8,808 nt of DNA from Acidobacteriaceae bacterium (GCA_031296355.1 JARLFX010000404.1:1-8808); one strand, 5' to 3'. Positions 1 to 7,031 are shown, numbered from the stretch's first letter. The notes: generated by a model from the sequence alone, not told the origin. Numbers and translations: made by a program.

Positions 1-531
1 GTATTCGAGAGCGAGACACTTAACGAAGCACTCAAGGGCGGCCTTGGCGGTGGCATAAGCGGGAATGCGCGTATGGGGAACCTGAGCAACATAAGAAGAC
101 GTAAAGATCAGATGACCGGCCACGGAACGCTGGCGCCACTGAGTGAGGACCGATCGCGCAAGATAGGTTTGAGCAAGATAGTTGAAGGTAAAGATGCGGT
201 CAAAATCGGCTTGCGACGTTTCCAGAAAAGGATGTAAGCCGCATCCGCCGGCATGGCCCAGAACCGTATCGAGGTTGGGGTAGCGCTCCATCATTTCCCT
301 GACCAGAGAGTCGATGGCCGCGCCGTCCGTGACATCGAGTTGGCGATAGATTGCTTTTGCGGGGCTGATGTTCCAGCGATCGAGCGTGGACAAGGCGTCT
401 GATTCCGGCCGGATATCGGTCAAAATCAGTGTTGCTCCCGCTAGAGTCAGAGTACGTACGATGTGCTCGGCGATTGCTCCCAGTGCTCCCGTGATCAAGA
501 TGGTCTTTTTCGACAGGTCGAGCTCAATCAT
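1..531 (-). CDS. Short-chain dehydrogenase/reductase (SDR), 3' end cut by window edge
   Basis: A classical-type SDR oxidoreductase; 177 residues are visible and the C-terminus lies beyond the left edge. The start ATG (531-529) overlaps the TGA stop of the upstream M24 gene as ATGA. There is no convincing separate ribosome binding site, so translation is probably coupled. The Rossmann fold starts at residue 9 (KKTILITGALGAIAE). Asp39 ends beta-2 (LILTDI), which favours NAD(H) over NADP(H). D66-V67-T68 matches the adenine-binding DVTD motif. The catalytic tetrad is complete: N117, S146, Y159 and K163, with YATAK and the usual 13-residue Ser-Tyr spacing. Two motifs are unusual: the TGxxxGxG loop reads TGALGAIA, with Ala for both later glycines, and NNAG reads GHAG (92-95). 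The substrate is unknown. As last visible gene of the rraA-like/M24 operon it probably oxidises or reduces an intermediate of the same pathway. Family assignment is firm; the reaction is inferred. Confidence 0.93.
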   Translation of the reverse strand, partial: MIELDLSKKTILITGALGAIAEHIVRTLTLAGATLILTDIRPESDALSTLDRWNISPAKAIYRQLDVTDGAAIDSLVREMMERYPNLDTVLGHAGGCGLHPFLETSQADFDRIFTFNYLAQTYLARSVLTQWRQRSVAGHLIFTSSYVAQVPHTRIPAYATAKAALECFVKCLALEY

Positions 532-1697
532 TTCAGATCATGACTTTCTGCGCTGAGGATGTCAGCGCCGTTTGTGGTTATGGCAATGTTGTCTTCTATG
601 CGTGCTCCGATGCCGCAATTTGCAAGATATGCGCCGGGCTCTATGGTAATTACCATCCCATGGGTCAGAAGCCCATCACTGTCCGGCGAGAGTGCAAAAC
701 CTGGATCGTGATAGCGAAAGCCGACGTGGTGCCCGGTTGCGTGGGTGAAGTTGTCAGCAAAGCCGGCGCGTTTGAGAGCGTCTCGCGCCGCAGCATCAAC
801 TTCGCGCGCCGATACGCCGGGCCGCAGCAAGCGAATGGCAGATTGCTGGGCCATGCTGACAGCAGCCAGCAGGTCCGCGGATTGGGCGGAAACGGGGCCA
901 ACCGTTGCGGTTCGGGTCAGATCGCTCCAGTACCCGTTGACGCAGGTCGCAAGTTCAATGAGAACCAGGTCGCCGTTCTCGATGCGTCTTCCCGACGATC
1001 GATTGAAAGACCCGGCAAAGGCTGTATTCGATCCGGACTGCACCATTGCCCAGCCGCGAGCGGAATCGATGCCGGGTTTGCCGGTTTGACAGTGGATTGC
1101 TGCTTCGGCGATGGCTGCTGTCTCGGCCTCAGTCACGCCGGGAGCCAGCGAAGCCAGCCACGCGTCGAGCCCGGCGAGGGCAACCCGGTTGGCGGTGCGG
1201 ATTTGTACTATTTCATCATCGGTCTTGATTTGATAGAGAGCCAGAAACGCATCGTCGAGCTTATCGCTGGTAGCCATGCTGCTGGATAGTTTCCGCAAGA
1301 CACGGTCAGCGATCGGCGGCAGTTCAGCGGACAGCATGGGCAGGGACGAGCGGCCAGGAGTGCCTGCGATCCCAACGGAGTGTCTGGGCAAATGCCGTCT
1401 ATCGAGTTCGAAATTCAGTTTGTCAAACAGAATGTCAAACGGATTTGTGCATCCCAGGCGTCCCCACGGATAGAGGATTAAATCGATATTTGCTGGAATC
1501 GTGCTCCTGGGTTCCAGTTCTGGAGCAAACAAAATACGTTCACCGTTTTGAAGGTAGAGGAGAAACGACATTCCCCAGTAGGGTGTATGCCCCAACTGGA
1601 GGACCAGTTCATCTGGACGCCAGGAAAGCCAGCCTTGGAGTTCGTGTTTTTCGAGAAACTCGTGAATAATGGTGGATCGTAATTTCTCGATGGACAT
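528..1697 (-). CDS. M24 family metallopeptidase (Xaa-Pro peptidase / creatinase-like)
   Basis: A 389-residue cytoplasmic protein with the creatinase/prolidase two-domain layout: an N-terminal creatinase-N-like domain (about 1-150) and a C-terminal pita-bread domain (about 160-385). In the second domain the five M24B metal-ligand positions can be placed: E248 (IELATCVNGYWSDLTRT), D259, H323 (HATGHH), E353 (TIEPGAY) and E367 (ARIEDN). H330 fills the second conserved His position. The first ligand is normally Asp, so E248 is a substitution. Family members cleave Xaa-Pro peptides, or, in creatinase, a C-N bond without metal. The actual substrate here cannot be read. The start at 1697 is supported by GAGGAG 8 nt upstream. 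The gene lies 12 nt after the RraA-like gene, and its TGA overlaps the SDR start, so the three are almost certainly cotranscribed. No signal peptide is seen. Confidence 0.93.
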   Translation of the reverse strand: MSIEKLRSTIIHEFLEKHELQGWLSWRPDELVLQLGHTPYWGMSFLLYLQNGERILFAPELEPRSTIPANIDLILYPWGRLGCTNPFDILFDKLNFELDRRHLPRHSVGIAGTPGRSSLPMLSAELPPIADRVLRKLSSSMATSDKLDDAFLALYQIKTDDEIVQIRTANRVALAGLDAWLASLAPGVTEAETAAIAEAAIHCQTGKPGIDSARGWAMVQSGSNTAFAGSFNRSSGRRIENGDLVLIELATCVNGYWSDLTRTATVGPVSAQSADLLAAVSMAQQSAIRLLRPGVSAREVDAAARDALKRAGFADNFTHATGHHVGFRYHDPGFALSPDSDGLLTHGMVITIEPGAYLANCGIGARIEDNIAITTNGADILSAESHDLK

Positions 1698-1705
1698 GCA
1701 GAAGG

Positions 1706-1711
1706 CTCCTC
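1706..1711 (-). promoter_or_regulatory. Ribosome binding site of the M24 gene, overlapping the RraA-like stop codon
   Basis: GAGGAG on the minus strand, 8 nt before the M24 ATG (1697). It overlaps the TGA stop of the preceding gene (1712-1710), which reads TGAGGAG. This fixes the M24 start and suggests that ribosomes finishing the RraA-like frame re-initiate on the M24 frame. Confidence 0.8.
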
Positions 1712-2402
1712 ACATAATCCCGTGCTTTGCGAAGGTAAATACGGCTGAAGCACCGGCTTCAAGGTCCTGCTTCACGGACTTTTCTTTCCGGGCTTTTTCA
1801 AATGCCTGGCTGAAGACCTCTTGCTCGACCTCGACGGGAATTACGCAGACCCCGTCGATGTCGCCAAAAACGATATCGCCTGGGTGGATGGGGACATTGC
1901 CGATTTCAATTGGGACTCGAAAGTCATGGACTTTGTAGCGCGGCGAGGAATCCTGGCCGTAGGATCCGAAGCCAAAAGTGGGGAAGTTCATGCGCATAAG
2001 CCCTTTGGTGTCGCGGTAATAGCCATCGAGCAGCGCTCCGCGGCAGCGCTTCACGGTGGCGCGGGTCGCCATCATCTCACCCCAGATTGCATTGCGCGGG
2101 GAGGATCCAGTAGCGACGTAGATTTCGTTGCTGCGCAGATCGTCAAGGGCATCAAGCATGAGTCCAAAAGGCTTTTCCATCAGATTGTTGGCGGAATGGA
2201 AAATGGACTCCTGAAAGACGTCACCAGCAAGCACCGGCATAGCGCGTCCGACCATGACCGTAGCCGGATTCAGAGGCCGGATTTTTGGGGGAAGGAATTG
2301 ATGAAACAGACCGAGCTTGTCCATGACATCGCCCAGCACACACGTAAACAACTCCTGTTCGGCCTGCGCAAACAGCTCAGCGTCGTCTTTCCAGATCCCC
2401 AT
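1710..2402 (-). CDS. RraA-like family aldolase/decarboxylase (HMG aldolase / dimethylmenaquinone methyltransferase fold)
   Basis: A 230-residue protein of the RraA-like superfamily, whose enzymatic members are metal-dependent class II aldolases and oxaloacetate decarboxylases. Visible signatures are AIWGEMMATRA (residues 105-115), LLDGYYRD with the Arg130-Asp131 pair that serves substrate and metal binding in HMG/CHA aldolases, and the late GDIDGVCVIP motif. It is longer than the roughly 160-residue RNase E inhibitor RraA sensu stricto, so it is more likely a catabolic lyase. An open frame extends to an ATG at 2462, but that extra 20-residue stretch covers the promoter/operator, and the conserved family sequence begins near MGIWKDDAELF. 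I therefore start at 2402, behind GGGGGAG, although the 2-nt spacing is short. It is the first gene of the RraA/M24/SDR operon and lies 84 nt behind gntR. A retro-aldol cleavage or decarboxylation of a keto-acid is the likely role; the substrate is unknown. Confidence 0.9.
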   Translation of the reverse strand: MGIWKDDAELFAQAEQELFTCVLGDVMDKLGLFHQFLPPKIRPLNPATVMVGRAMPVLAGDVFQESIFHSANNLMEKPFGLMLDALDDLRSNEIYVATGSSPRNAIWGEMMATRATVKRCRGALLDGYYRDTKGLMRMNFPTFGFGSYGQDSSPRYKVHDFRVPIEIGNVPIHPGDIVFGDIDGVCVIPVEVEQEVFSQAFEKARKEKSVKQDLEAGASAVFTFAKHGIM

Positions 2403-2432
2403 TGCTCCCCCATCGGACTCAAGAACATATGG

Positions 2433-2462
2433 AGCATTGCATACTGTATACACTAGTGTCAA
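2433..2462 (-). promoter_or_regulatory. Putative promoter of the RraA-like/M24/SDR operon
   Basis: On the minus strand a perfect TTGACA (2462-2457) is followed after 18 nt by AATGCT (2438-2433), a weak 3/6 match to TATAAT. The -35 box and spacer align base for base with the promoter before the TonB-dependent receptor. The start codon at 2402 then lies about 30 nt after the -10 position. The -10 assignment is uncertain; the -35 is good. Confidence 0.6.
2442..2455. promoter_or_regulatory. Putative GntR (FCD) operator before the RraA-like operon
   Basis: On the minus strand the site reads TAGTGTATACAGTA, a 14-nt palindrome with one mismatch between arms and a core TGTATACA. It lies between the -35 and -10 of the operon promoter, so binding should block transcription. 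A 17-nt stretch covering it, TGTATACAGTATGCAAT, recurs exactly at 3292-3308. The adjacent gntR encodes the obvious binding protein; FadR-subfamily regulators commonly use TGTATACA-like sites. Confidence 0.75.
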
Positions 2463-2486
2463 ATTTCACTTAGCCGTATCTGCAAA

Positions 2487-3182
2487 TCAGACGGATTGTA
2501 CAGTCGGGGACAGCGCCAGGCTCGAAAATCTCTCTGGATTCGTATACCGAATCCTCAGGTGACTGACCATTGCGGTCTCCGGGCTGACGCTGGAAGTTCC
2601 TCGAATGACCTCGAGCAGCGGGCGATGGTGGTTCAGCGGCCAGAGTGCGTCGCCGTGAGTGGCTGTATAGGCCAACGCTTGATGAGCGAATAAAACCGTT
2701 AGCAGAGAATCGAGATCCTTCTCGAGATATGGATTTCCGCTGCAGGCCCAGATGCTGCGATGGAATTTTAGATCGAGCAACGAGGCTTCGAAATAGGAAC
2801 GCAGCGTGGTGTTCTCCATTTCTTCGACGATGGAGGTCAAACGCCTCTCCTGCGTGGCTGTGAGATTGGCGCGGCATAGCTTAATAGCCTCTGCCTCCAG
2901 CAAGATACGAAGGCTGTTAATCCTCTGCACATCCTCTTCGCTGAGAGTGATCACGAACATTCCGCGGCGCGGATAGTTCATTACAAGTCCTTGCGCCTGC
3001 AGTTGCTGGAGCGCCTCTCGCACGGGAATTCTGCTGACTTTGAACTGGCTGGCGATGTGGGTTTCGTTAAGCCGATCTCCTGGTTTGAAAGTACCGGCGA
3101 GAATAGCATTCCGAATCCGATCCGCTACGTGACTCTTCAGCGGCGCAGTGTCTGGCAGTTCGTAAAGACCTGAAGTGGCCAT
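2487..3182 (-). CDS. GntR family transcriptional regulator, FadR/FCD subfamily
   Basis: A 231-residue DNA-binding regulator. Residues 13-75 form the GntR winged helix-turn-helix (DRIRNAILAGTFKPGDRLNE, then VSRIPVREALQQLQAQGLV). Residues 84-215 form an all-helical FCD effector domain with the metal-binding pattern D137-x3-H141 (DLKFH), H185/H186 (NHHRPLLEVI) and H208 (SHLRIRY). FCD domains usually sense a carboxylic acid through a bound metal ion, so an organic or sugar acid is the expected effector. Starts at 3194 (GTG) and 3191 (ATG) are possible, but GAGGTGAT sits 7 nt before the ATG at 3182, so I chose that one. The gene lies between two near-identical palindromic operators, one before the operon downstream and one before the divergent receptor, and so is the likely repressor of both arms. 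No terminator is visible after its stop, so read-through into the operon is possible. Confidence 0.94.
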   Translation of the reverse strand: MATSGLYELPDTAPLKSHVADRIRNAILAGTFKPGDRLNETHIASQFKVSRIPVREALQQLQAQGLVMNYPRRGMFVITLSEEDVQRINSLRILLEAEAIKLCRANLTATQERRLTSIVEEMENTTLRSYFEASLLDLKFHRSIWACSGNPYLEKDLDSLLTVLFAHQALAYTATHGDALWPLNHHRPLLEVIRGTSSVSPETAMVSHLRIRYTNPERFSSLALSPTVQSV

Positions 3183-3189
3183 TTTATCC

Positions 3190-3197
3190 ATCACCTC
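3190..3197 (-). promoter_or_regulatory. Ribosome binding site deciding the gntR start
   Basis: GAGGTGAT on the minus strand matches eight consecutive bases of the extended Shine-Dalgarno consensus and lies 7 nt before the ATG at 3182. The GTG (3194) and ATG (3191) starts would fall inside or directly against this site, so they are less likely. Confidence 0.65.
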
Positions 3198-3281
3198 TCG
3201 CCAAACATGGCGTAGGAACTTATCTGTCTTCGATGTACGATAGCACAGCCATGGCGTATAAGAGAGGGGATAAAATAATTC

Positions 3282-3311
3282 TTGACATTACTGTATACAG
3301 TATGCAATAAA
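3282..3311 (+). promoter_or_regulatory. Putative promoter of the TonB-dependent receptor (and GH38-like gene)
   Basis: A perfect TTGACA (3282-3287) is followed after 18 nt by AATAAA (3306-3311), 4/6 to TATAAT, in an AT-rich setting. The spacer holds a perfect palindrome. The predicted transcription start near 3318 leaves a 5' leader of about 200 nt. The same -35/operator arrangement precedes the minus-strand operon. Confidence 0.65.
3289..3302. promoter_or_regulatory. Putative GntR (FCD) operator before the TonB-dependent receptor
   Basis: TACTGTATACAGTA, a perfect 14-nt palindrome with core TGTATACA, placed between -35 and -10. Its centre is 8.5 nt past the end of the TTGACA box, exactly as at the operator before the RraA-like operon. 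Repression by the adjacent GntR protein is the natural inference. Confidence 0.8.
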
Positions 3312-3372
3312 ATTCACGACTCAAAGTTCACACCTCGAATCGCATCAAAATCGGGTTGGGAAGAGGAGACCA

Positions 3373-3417
3373 GTGAGTTCATTTAGGCGGCAGCCTCCAG
3401 ATCTAGACCGCAGATGA
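3373..3417 (+). CDS. Possible 14-codon leader open reading frame upstream of the receptor
   Basis: GTG start to TGA stop, peptide MSSFRRQPPDLDRR, preceded by AGAGGAG (3362-3368) with a 4-nt spacer. That is a ribosome binding site as good as those of the real genes here. The frame lies in the transcribed leader of the receptor. A hairpin arm (3388-3394) falls within it and the partner arm (3418-3424) begins directly after its stop, so translation could alter leader folding. The peptide resembles nothing I recognise. With only 14 codons it may be chance. Confidence 0.25.
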   Translation: MSSFRRQPPDLDRR

Positions 3418-3520
3418 GCTGCCGGCAGATTTGAAGCTGGTCCGCGAACCTAAACCCAAGCGATTGTGTTACCAGCAAGCAACTTAGCAAAGAAGACCGG
3501 GGAATCAAGAAGGAGAAGGA

Positions 3521-6500
3521 ATGAAAACTGTTTTGGAGACGCCAAGAAGACCCAGAAGGCCAAGGTTCCTTCAGGCTGTGACACGCATCGGGCATTCCGC
3601 CCTCTTTGCCAGCTTGATGCTCGTCATTGCGCTCATGCTGCCGTCGAACCTCATCGCTCAGGGCACCACCGGCACGATCTCGGGAATGGTGACAGACCCC
3701 AGCGGCGCCGCGATTCCCAGCGCGACGGTTACGATCCGCAATGTAGACACAAACTCCGTCCTCATTGTGACGACATCCGATGTTGGTAGCTACAAAGTCA
3801 CGCACCTTCTCCCTGGCCGTTACAGCGTGAAAGTCGACAAGGCCGCCTACAAGACCTATCAACAGAATGAAATTGTGCTCCAGATGGACCAGGTGGCGCA
3901 GATCAATCCATCATTGCAGATAGGTTCGCAGCAGGAGACTATTGAGGTTACGTCGGCAGCACCGGTCATCCAGACAGAGGCTTCGTCGATTGGCTTGGTT
4001 GTCGAGAGCCAGTCGATCCAGAACACACCGCTCAATGGCCGCCTCAGCGTGATGGGACTGATTGCAATCAGCCCTGGCGTGCAGGCCGTGGGCGCACAGG
4101 ACCAGTTGGCCGACAGAGGCATGACGCCGGCAATCGGCTCTGGTGGCCGCAACGCTTATGGCGGTTTGGGCGCCTCATACGACGGCGTCGTGAACCAAGA
4201 GGTTGCTCTTGCACGCGCCGCGCCCGAAATTCCACCATTCGGCGCGATTGGGCAGTTCAAGATGCTTTCGTCCGGCGCGCCCGCGGAATTCGGCGAGCAG
4301 TCCCAGTTGATCGTCGTCAGCAAGAGCGGAGGCAACCAGTACCACGGTGAACTTCTCGAATTCAACCGCTCCAAGGGTACCAGCGCCAAGCAGTACTTTG
4401 CGGGGTCACTGCCTCGCCCGGCGTATGAGCGCAACGAATTTGGTGGCGACATCTCTGGCCCCATGACTATTCCGCATCTCTATAACGGGGCGGATCGCTC
4501 CTTCTTCCTGTTCGCCTATGAAGGATTTCGCCTGAATCAGGCCACCACCTTCACGACCCAGCAGCCAACCGAGAAGATGCGCACTGGCGACTTCTCTGAG
4601 TTTCTGGCCGGTGGGGCATGCGCCGGAAGCTCTCCGGTGACCATCGCCAACCCAATCCCTGGTGGACCGGCAATTGTAAACAACCAGATTCCGACCTCGA
4701 TGCAGAATACGGTTGACCTGAAGCTCTTGAAGTTGTTCTACCCGCACCCGACCACAAGCGGTTGCGGTACAAACACCATTGAGCAAGATAACTACGTCAG
4801 CGCCGCCAAGCGTTTCTCGCTCCGTGTGGACCACAAGTTGAGCGAGAAGGATCAACTGCGCTTTACCTTCCTGAGAGCCGCCTACGGTCCCTTTCCGGAC
4901 TCCGGCTCCGACAGTCTGCAGGGCGGCAACGCACAGGATGGAGAAATCGATACGTTGTTCGTCCTTGGCTGGACCCATACGTTTTCACCCTCACTGCTGT
5001 TGGATGCGTATGGTTCGTACAACCATCTTCCGATCTTCCGCATTCCGCAGAACTGGAACGTCGATATGGCTTCCATCATTCCCGGACTCGGCCCGCAGTT
5101 GATCAACGGCGCGCCCAATGCAATCAGCATCACCAATATCACATCGGTCTCTGAGGGCGGCTCCAAAGGCTTCGAGCAGGATATCCAGTTTTACAGCGCG
5201 ATAACCAAAGTCATGTCGAGACATACCATCAAGGCGGGCGTTGGGTATCTCTACAACAACTATTGGTCGGTCGGCGTATTGGCACCTCAGCGCGGCACCT
5301 ACTCGTTCACGGGCCGCTATTCGGGGAATGCTTTTGCCGACTTCCTGATGGGCTATCCTAACTCCACGGGAAACGCAACGCCGAGCGGCATCGCTGGGCG
5401 CGTTCTGTCCAGCCACTATTCCGGCTATGTACAGGATGACTGGAAGGTATCGCCCAAGTTGACCGTCAACGCAGGCATCCGTTATGACCTGCAATGGTTT
5501 AACCAGAGCCCTTACGGCCAGCAGGCTCTCTATATTCCCTCTCTGAAGTCGCTTGTCGTTTTCGGCGATTCGCTTAAGGGCGCACTGCCCAATTTCACAA
5601 ACGGTTCAATTCCGATAACAACGTCGGCATCGGCCGGCATTAACAGCAATCCCATGAGCTACGTGGGCCGGCAGCCGCATAACATCGCACCTCGTTTGGG
5701 ATTTGCCTATCAGGTACTCCCCAACACGGTGCTGCGCGGAGCTGCGGGTCTCTACTTCAACATGATGCCGCCGGGCTATATGAACAACTCTTTCGGAGGC
5801 ACACCCTTCACCGCCTCCCCAACCTTCTCGCAGCCTGCCGGCAATGTTCCTTCCATCACTATGAATGCGCCCTTCGCCGCGACAGGAGCTTTCGCCGCGA
5901 ACTATGGTGTGAGTGCCGAGCACCAGCTCATCACTCCCCGCACTTTCCAATACAACCTTGCCATCGAGCACCAGTTCTCGAAGGGTTTGGACATCCGCCT
6001 CGGTTATGTGGGCCAGCACAACATGAAGCAGAACAATACCGGCGGCTCCGGCAACATTGTTCCCAACATCAATCTTTCCCAACCGCCGCTGGTGGGCGCT
6101 ACGGTGCAAAGCACGAACCTCGTGCAGCCCTTCTCCTCTATCGGCCTCAATAATACTCCGCTCTTTCACAGCCTCTTGAACGAACTTCAATTCGGTCTGC
6201 ATAAGCGGTACTCCAATGGCGTATCGATCAATGCGGAGTACCAGTGGACGCGCGTCATCGGCACGGAAAACATGGAGAACCCCTCCGGCATCGCTCCCCG
6301 CGACTCTTACGGCCCGCTTGCCGGTATCACGCCTCAGGTCCTGCAGGTGAATTACGCCTACATGCTTCCGATGGGCCACAACAAGCTGCTGTTTGCCAAT
6401 GCCGGCGATTTCGTCAACAAGCTCATCGGTGGCTGGCAGGTCTCCGGTGTTACTAGCTTCCAGACCGGACAGCCTTTCTCGGTGTCCTACACAGCCCCTG

Positions 6501-6949
6501 GCTCTCCCGTAGGACAGGTGAGCGGACGCGCCAACAGGGTGTCCGGCGCGGCGCTCTATCCAACCAAAAAGACCAAGACTCAGTGGTTCAATCCAGCAGC
6601 GTTCACAGCTCCGCCCTGCTATAACTCTACGGGAACCGGCACCTGCAGCTCCCTCTATACCGTCGGCGGCCCAGCCACCTACGCCACCTATGGCACCTCG
6701 GGATACGACATGCTCCGTGGACCCGGATGGCAGAACTGGGACATGAACCTGCAAAAGACCACGACGTGGAGGGAGCACTATAATTTGGAACTGCGCGCCG
6801 ATTCCTTTAACGTTTTCAATCACCCGAACTTTGCCAATCCGGCCGCGAACATCTCGAATCAAGCCACGATTGGAACCATCACCTCATCTGCATCCTCACC
6901 GAGTGCTCAGGCTCGTACTCTTGAGTTTGGTGCAAAGTTTACTTTCTAA
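3521..6949 (+). CDS. Oar-like TonB-dependent receptor with N-terminal carboxypeptidase regulatory-like domain
   Basis: A 1142-residue outer-membrane receptor/transporter for TonB-energised uptake of a bulky substrate. A long basic n-region (PRRPRRPR) and hydrophobic segment (about 27-40) form a signal peptide, with likely cleavage after A46 (NLIA|Q). Residues 48-130 are a carboxypeptidase-regulatory-like beta-sandwich (GTISGMVTDPSGAAIPSATVTIRN, then GSYKVTHLLPGRYSVKV). Residues 135-270 fit the plug (IEVTSAAPVIQT, TPLNGR, SKSGGNQYHGELLEF). The rest is a beta-barrel of alternating aromatic strands ending in the outer-membrane signature LEFGAKFTF with terminal Phe. AAGGAG lies 5 nt before the ATG. 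Length and layout match the receptors abundant in Acidobacteriota; no SusD-like lipoprotein follows. The operator-bearing promoter upstream and the exported GH38-like gene downstream suggest import of a glycan or glycoconjugate product. The ligand cannot be read from sequence. Confidence 0.95.
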   Translation: MKTVLETPRRPRRPRFLQAVTRIGHSALFASLMLVIALMLPSNLIAQGTTGTISGMVTDPSGAAIPSATVTIRNVDTNSVLIVTTSDVGSYKVTHLLPGRYSVKVDKAAYKTYQQNEIVLQMDQVAQINPSLQIGSQQETIEVTSAAPVIQTEASSIGLVVESQSIQNTPLNGRLSVMGLIAISPGVQAVGAQDQLADRGMTPAIGSGGRNAYGGLGASYDGVVNQEVALARAAPEIPPFGAIGQFKMLSSGAPAEFGEQSQLIVVSKSGGNQYHGELLEFNRSKGTSAKQYFAGSLPRPAYERNEFGGDISGPMTIPHLYNGADRSFFLFAYEGFRLNQATTFTTQQPTEKMRTGDFSEFLAGGACAGSSPVTIANPIPGGPAIVNNQIPTSMQNTVDLKLLKLFYPHPTTSGCGTNTIEQDNYVSAAKRFSLRVDHKLSEKDQLRFTFLRAAYGPFPDSGSDSLQGGNAQDGEIDTLFVLGWTHTFSPSLLLDAYGSYNHLPIFRIPQNWNVDMASIIPGLGPQLINGAPNAISITNITSVSEGGSKGFEQDIQFYSAITKVMSRHTIKAGVGYLYNNYWSVGVLAPQRGTYSFTGRYSGNAFADFLMGYPNSTGNATPSGIAGRVLSSHYSGYVQDDWKVSPKLTVNAGIRYDLQWFNQSPYGQQALYIPSLKSLVVFGDSLKGALPNFTNGSIPITTSASAGINSNPMSYVGRQPHNIAPRLGFAYQVLPNTVLRGAAGLYFNMMPPGYMNNSFGGTPFTASPTFSQPAGNVPSITMNAPFAATGAFAANYGVSAEHQLITPRTFQYNLAIEHQFSKGLDIRLGYVGQHNMKQNNTGGSGNIVPNINLSQPPLVGATVQSTNLVQPFSSIGLNNTPLFHSLLNELQFGLHKRYSNGVSINAEYQWTRVIGTENMENPSGIAPRDSYGPLAGITPQVLQVNYAYMLPMGHNKLLFANAGDFVNKLIGGWQVSGVTSFQTGQPFSVSYTAPGSPVGQVSGRANRVSGAALYPTKKTKTQWFNPAAFTAPPCYNSTGTGTCSSLYTVGGPATYATYGTSGYDMLRGPGWQNWDMNLQKTTTWREHYNLELRADSFNVFNHPNFANPAANISNQATIGTITSSASSPSAQARTLEFGAKFTF

Positions 6950-6982
6950 GGGAAGCTTTGAGAGCTTAACTTCGATTTGAGC

Positions 6983-7031
6983 GAGGGTCCGTTCACCAGA
7001 GCAGGCAACTAGCGCTGGCGAACGGACCCTC
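6983..7031 (+). terminator. Large intergenic hairpin without U-tract (attenuator, processing site or weak terminator)
   Basis: Arms 6983-6999 and 7015-7031 pair over 17 bp with a single A-C mismatch: a 12-bp GC-rich outer stem (GAGGGTCCGTTC with its complement), then CCAG/CTGG, closing a 15-nt loop. It begins 34 nt after the receptor stop. The 3' side continues CATTAACTG, with no run of T, so it is not a standard intrinsic terminator on the plus strand. It could protect the receptor mRNA 3' end, or reduce expression of the downstream gene relative to the receptor. Confidence 0.6.

Larger units (their letters stand above)
3183..3520. other. Divergent control region between gntR and the TonB-dependent receptor
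   Basis: A stretch of 338 bases with no long gene. From left to right it holds the gntR ribosome binding site, an AT-rich stretch (about 3270-3281), the receptor promoter with its operator (3282-3311), and a leader of about 200 nt. The leader contains a 14-codon open frame and a potential hairpin. The last element is the receptor's own ribosome binding site (AAGGAG, 3510-3515, 5 nt before the ATG). I see no convincing separate gntR promoter; the operator at 3289-3302 lies about 110 nt upstream of gntR and may also affect it. Confidence 0.7.

Noticed and set aside
540..1289. A 249-codon plus-strand open frame opposite the M24 gene
   Set aside because: Antisense to a conserved M24 domain with metal-ligand motifs. 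The predicted peptide shows no family motif and its start falls in the M24/SDR junction.
1821..2456. A 211-codon plus-strand open frame opposite the RraA-like gene
   Set aside because: The minus-strand reading contains clear RraA-like motifs (GYYRD, GDIDGVCVIP). The plus-strand product has no recognisable domain, and its last codons run through the operator.
3206..3258. Direct repeat CATGGCGTA at 3206-3214 and 3250-3258 upstream of gntR
   Set aside because: Only nine bases, not palindromic beyond CATG, and not matched to any promoter element. Chance is a sufficient explanation, although a second regulator site cannot be excluded.
2436..3308. The 27-nt inverted repeats around gntR as ends of a mobile or invertible cassette
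   Set aside because: The repeats coincide exactly with -35 box and operator positions of two promoters, there is no recombinase or transposase in the window, and no target-site duplications are seen. Shared regulation explains them better.
5606..6862. A 418-codon open frame on the minus strand inside the receptor gene
   Set aside because: It lies wholly antisense to a clear beta-barrel coding sequence. Its protein is rich in Arg, Gly and Val with no recognisable domain, and it has no supporting ribosome binding site or operon context. This is typical of open antisense frames created by codon bias.
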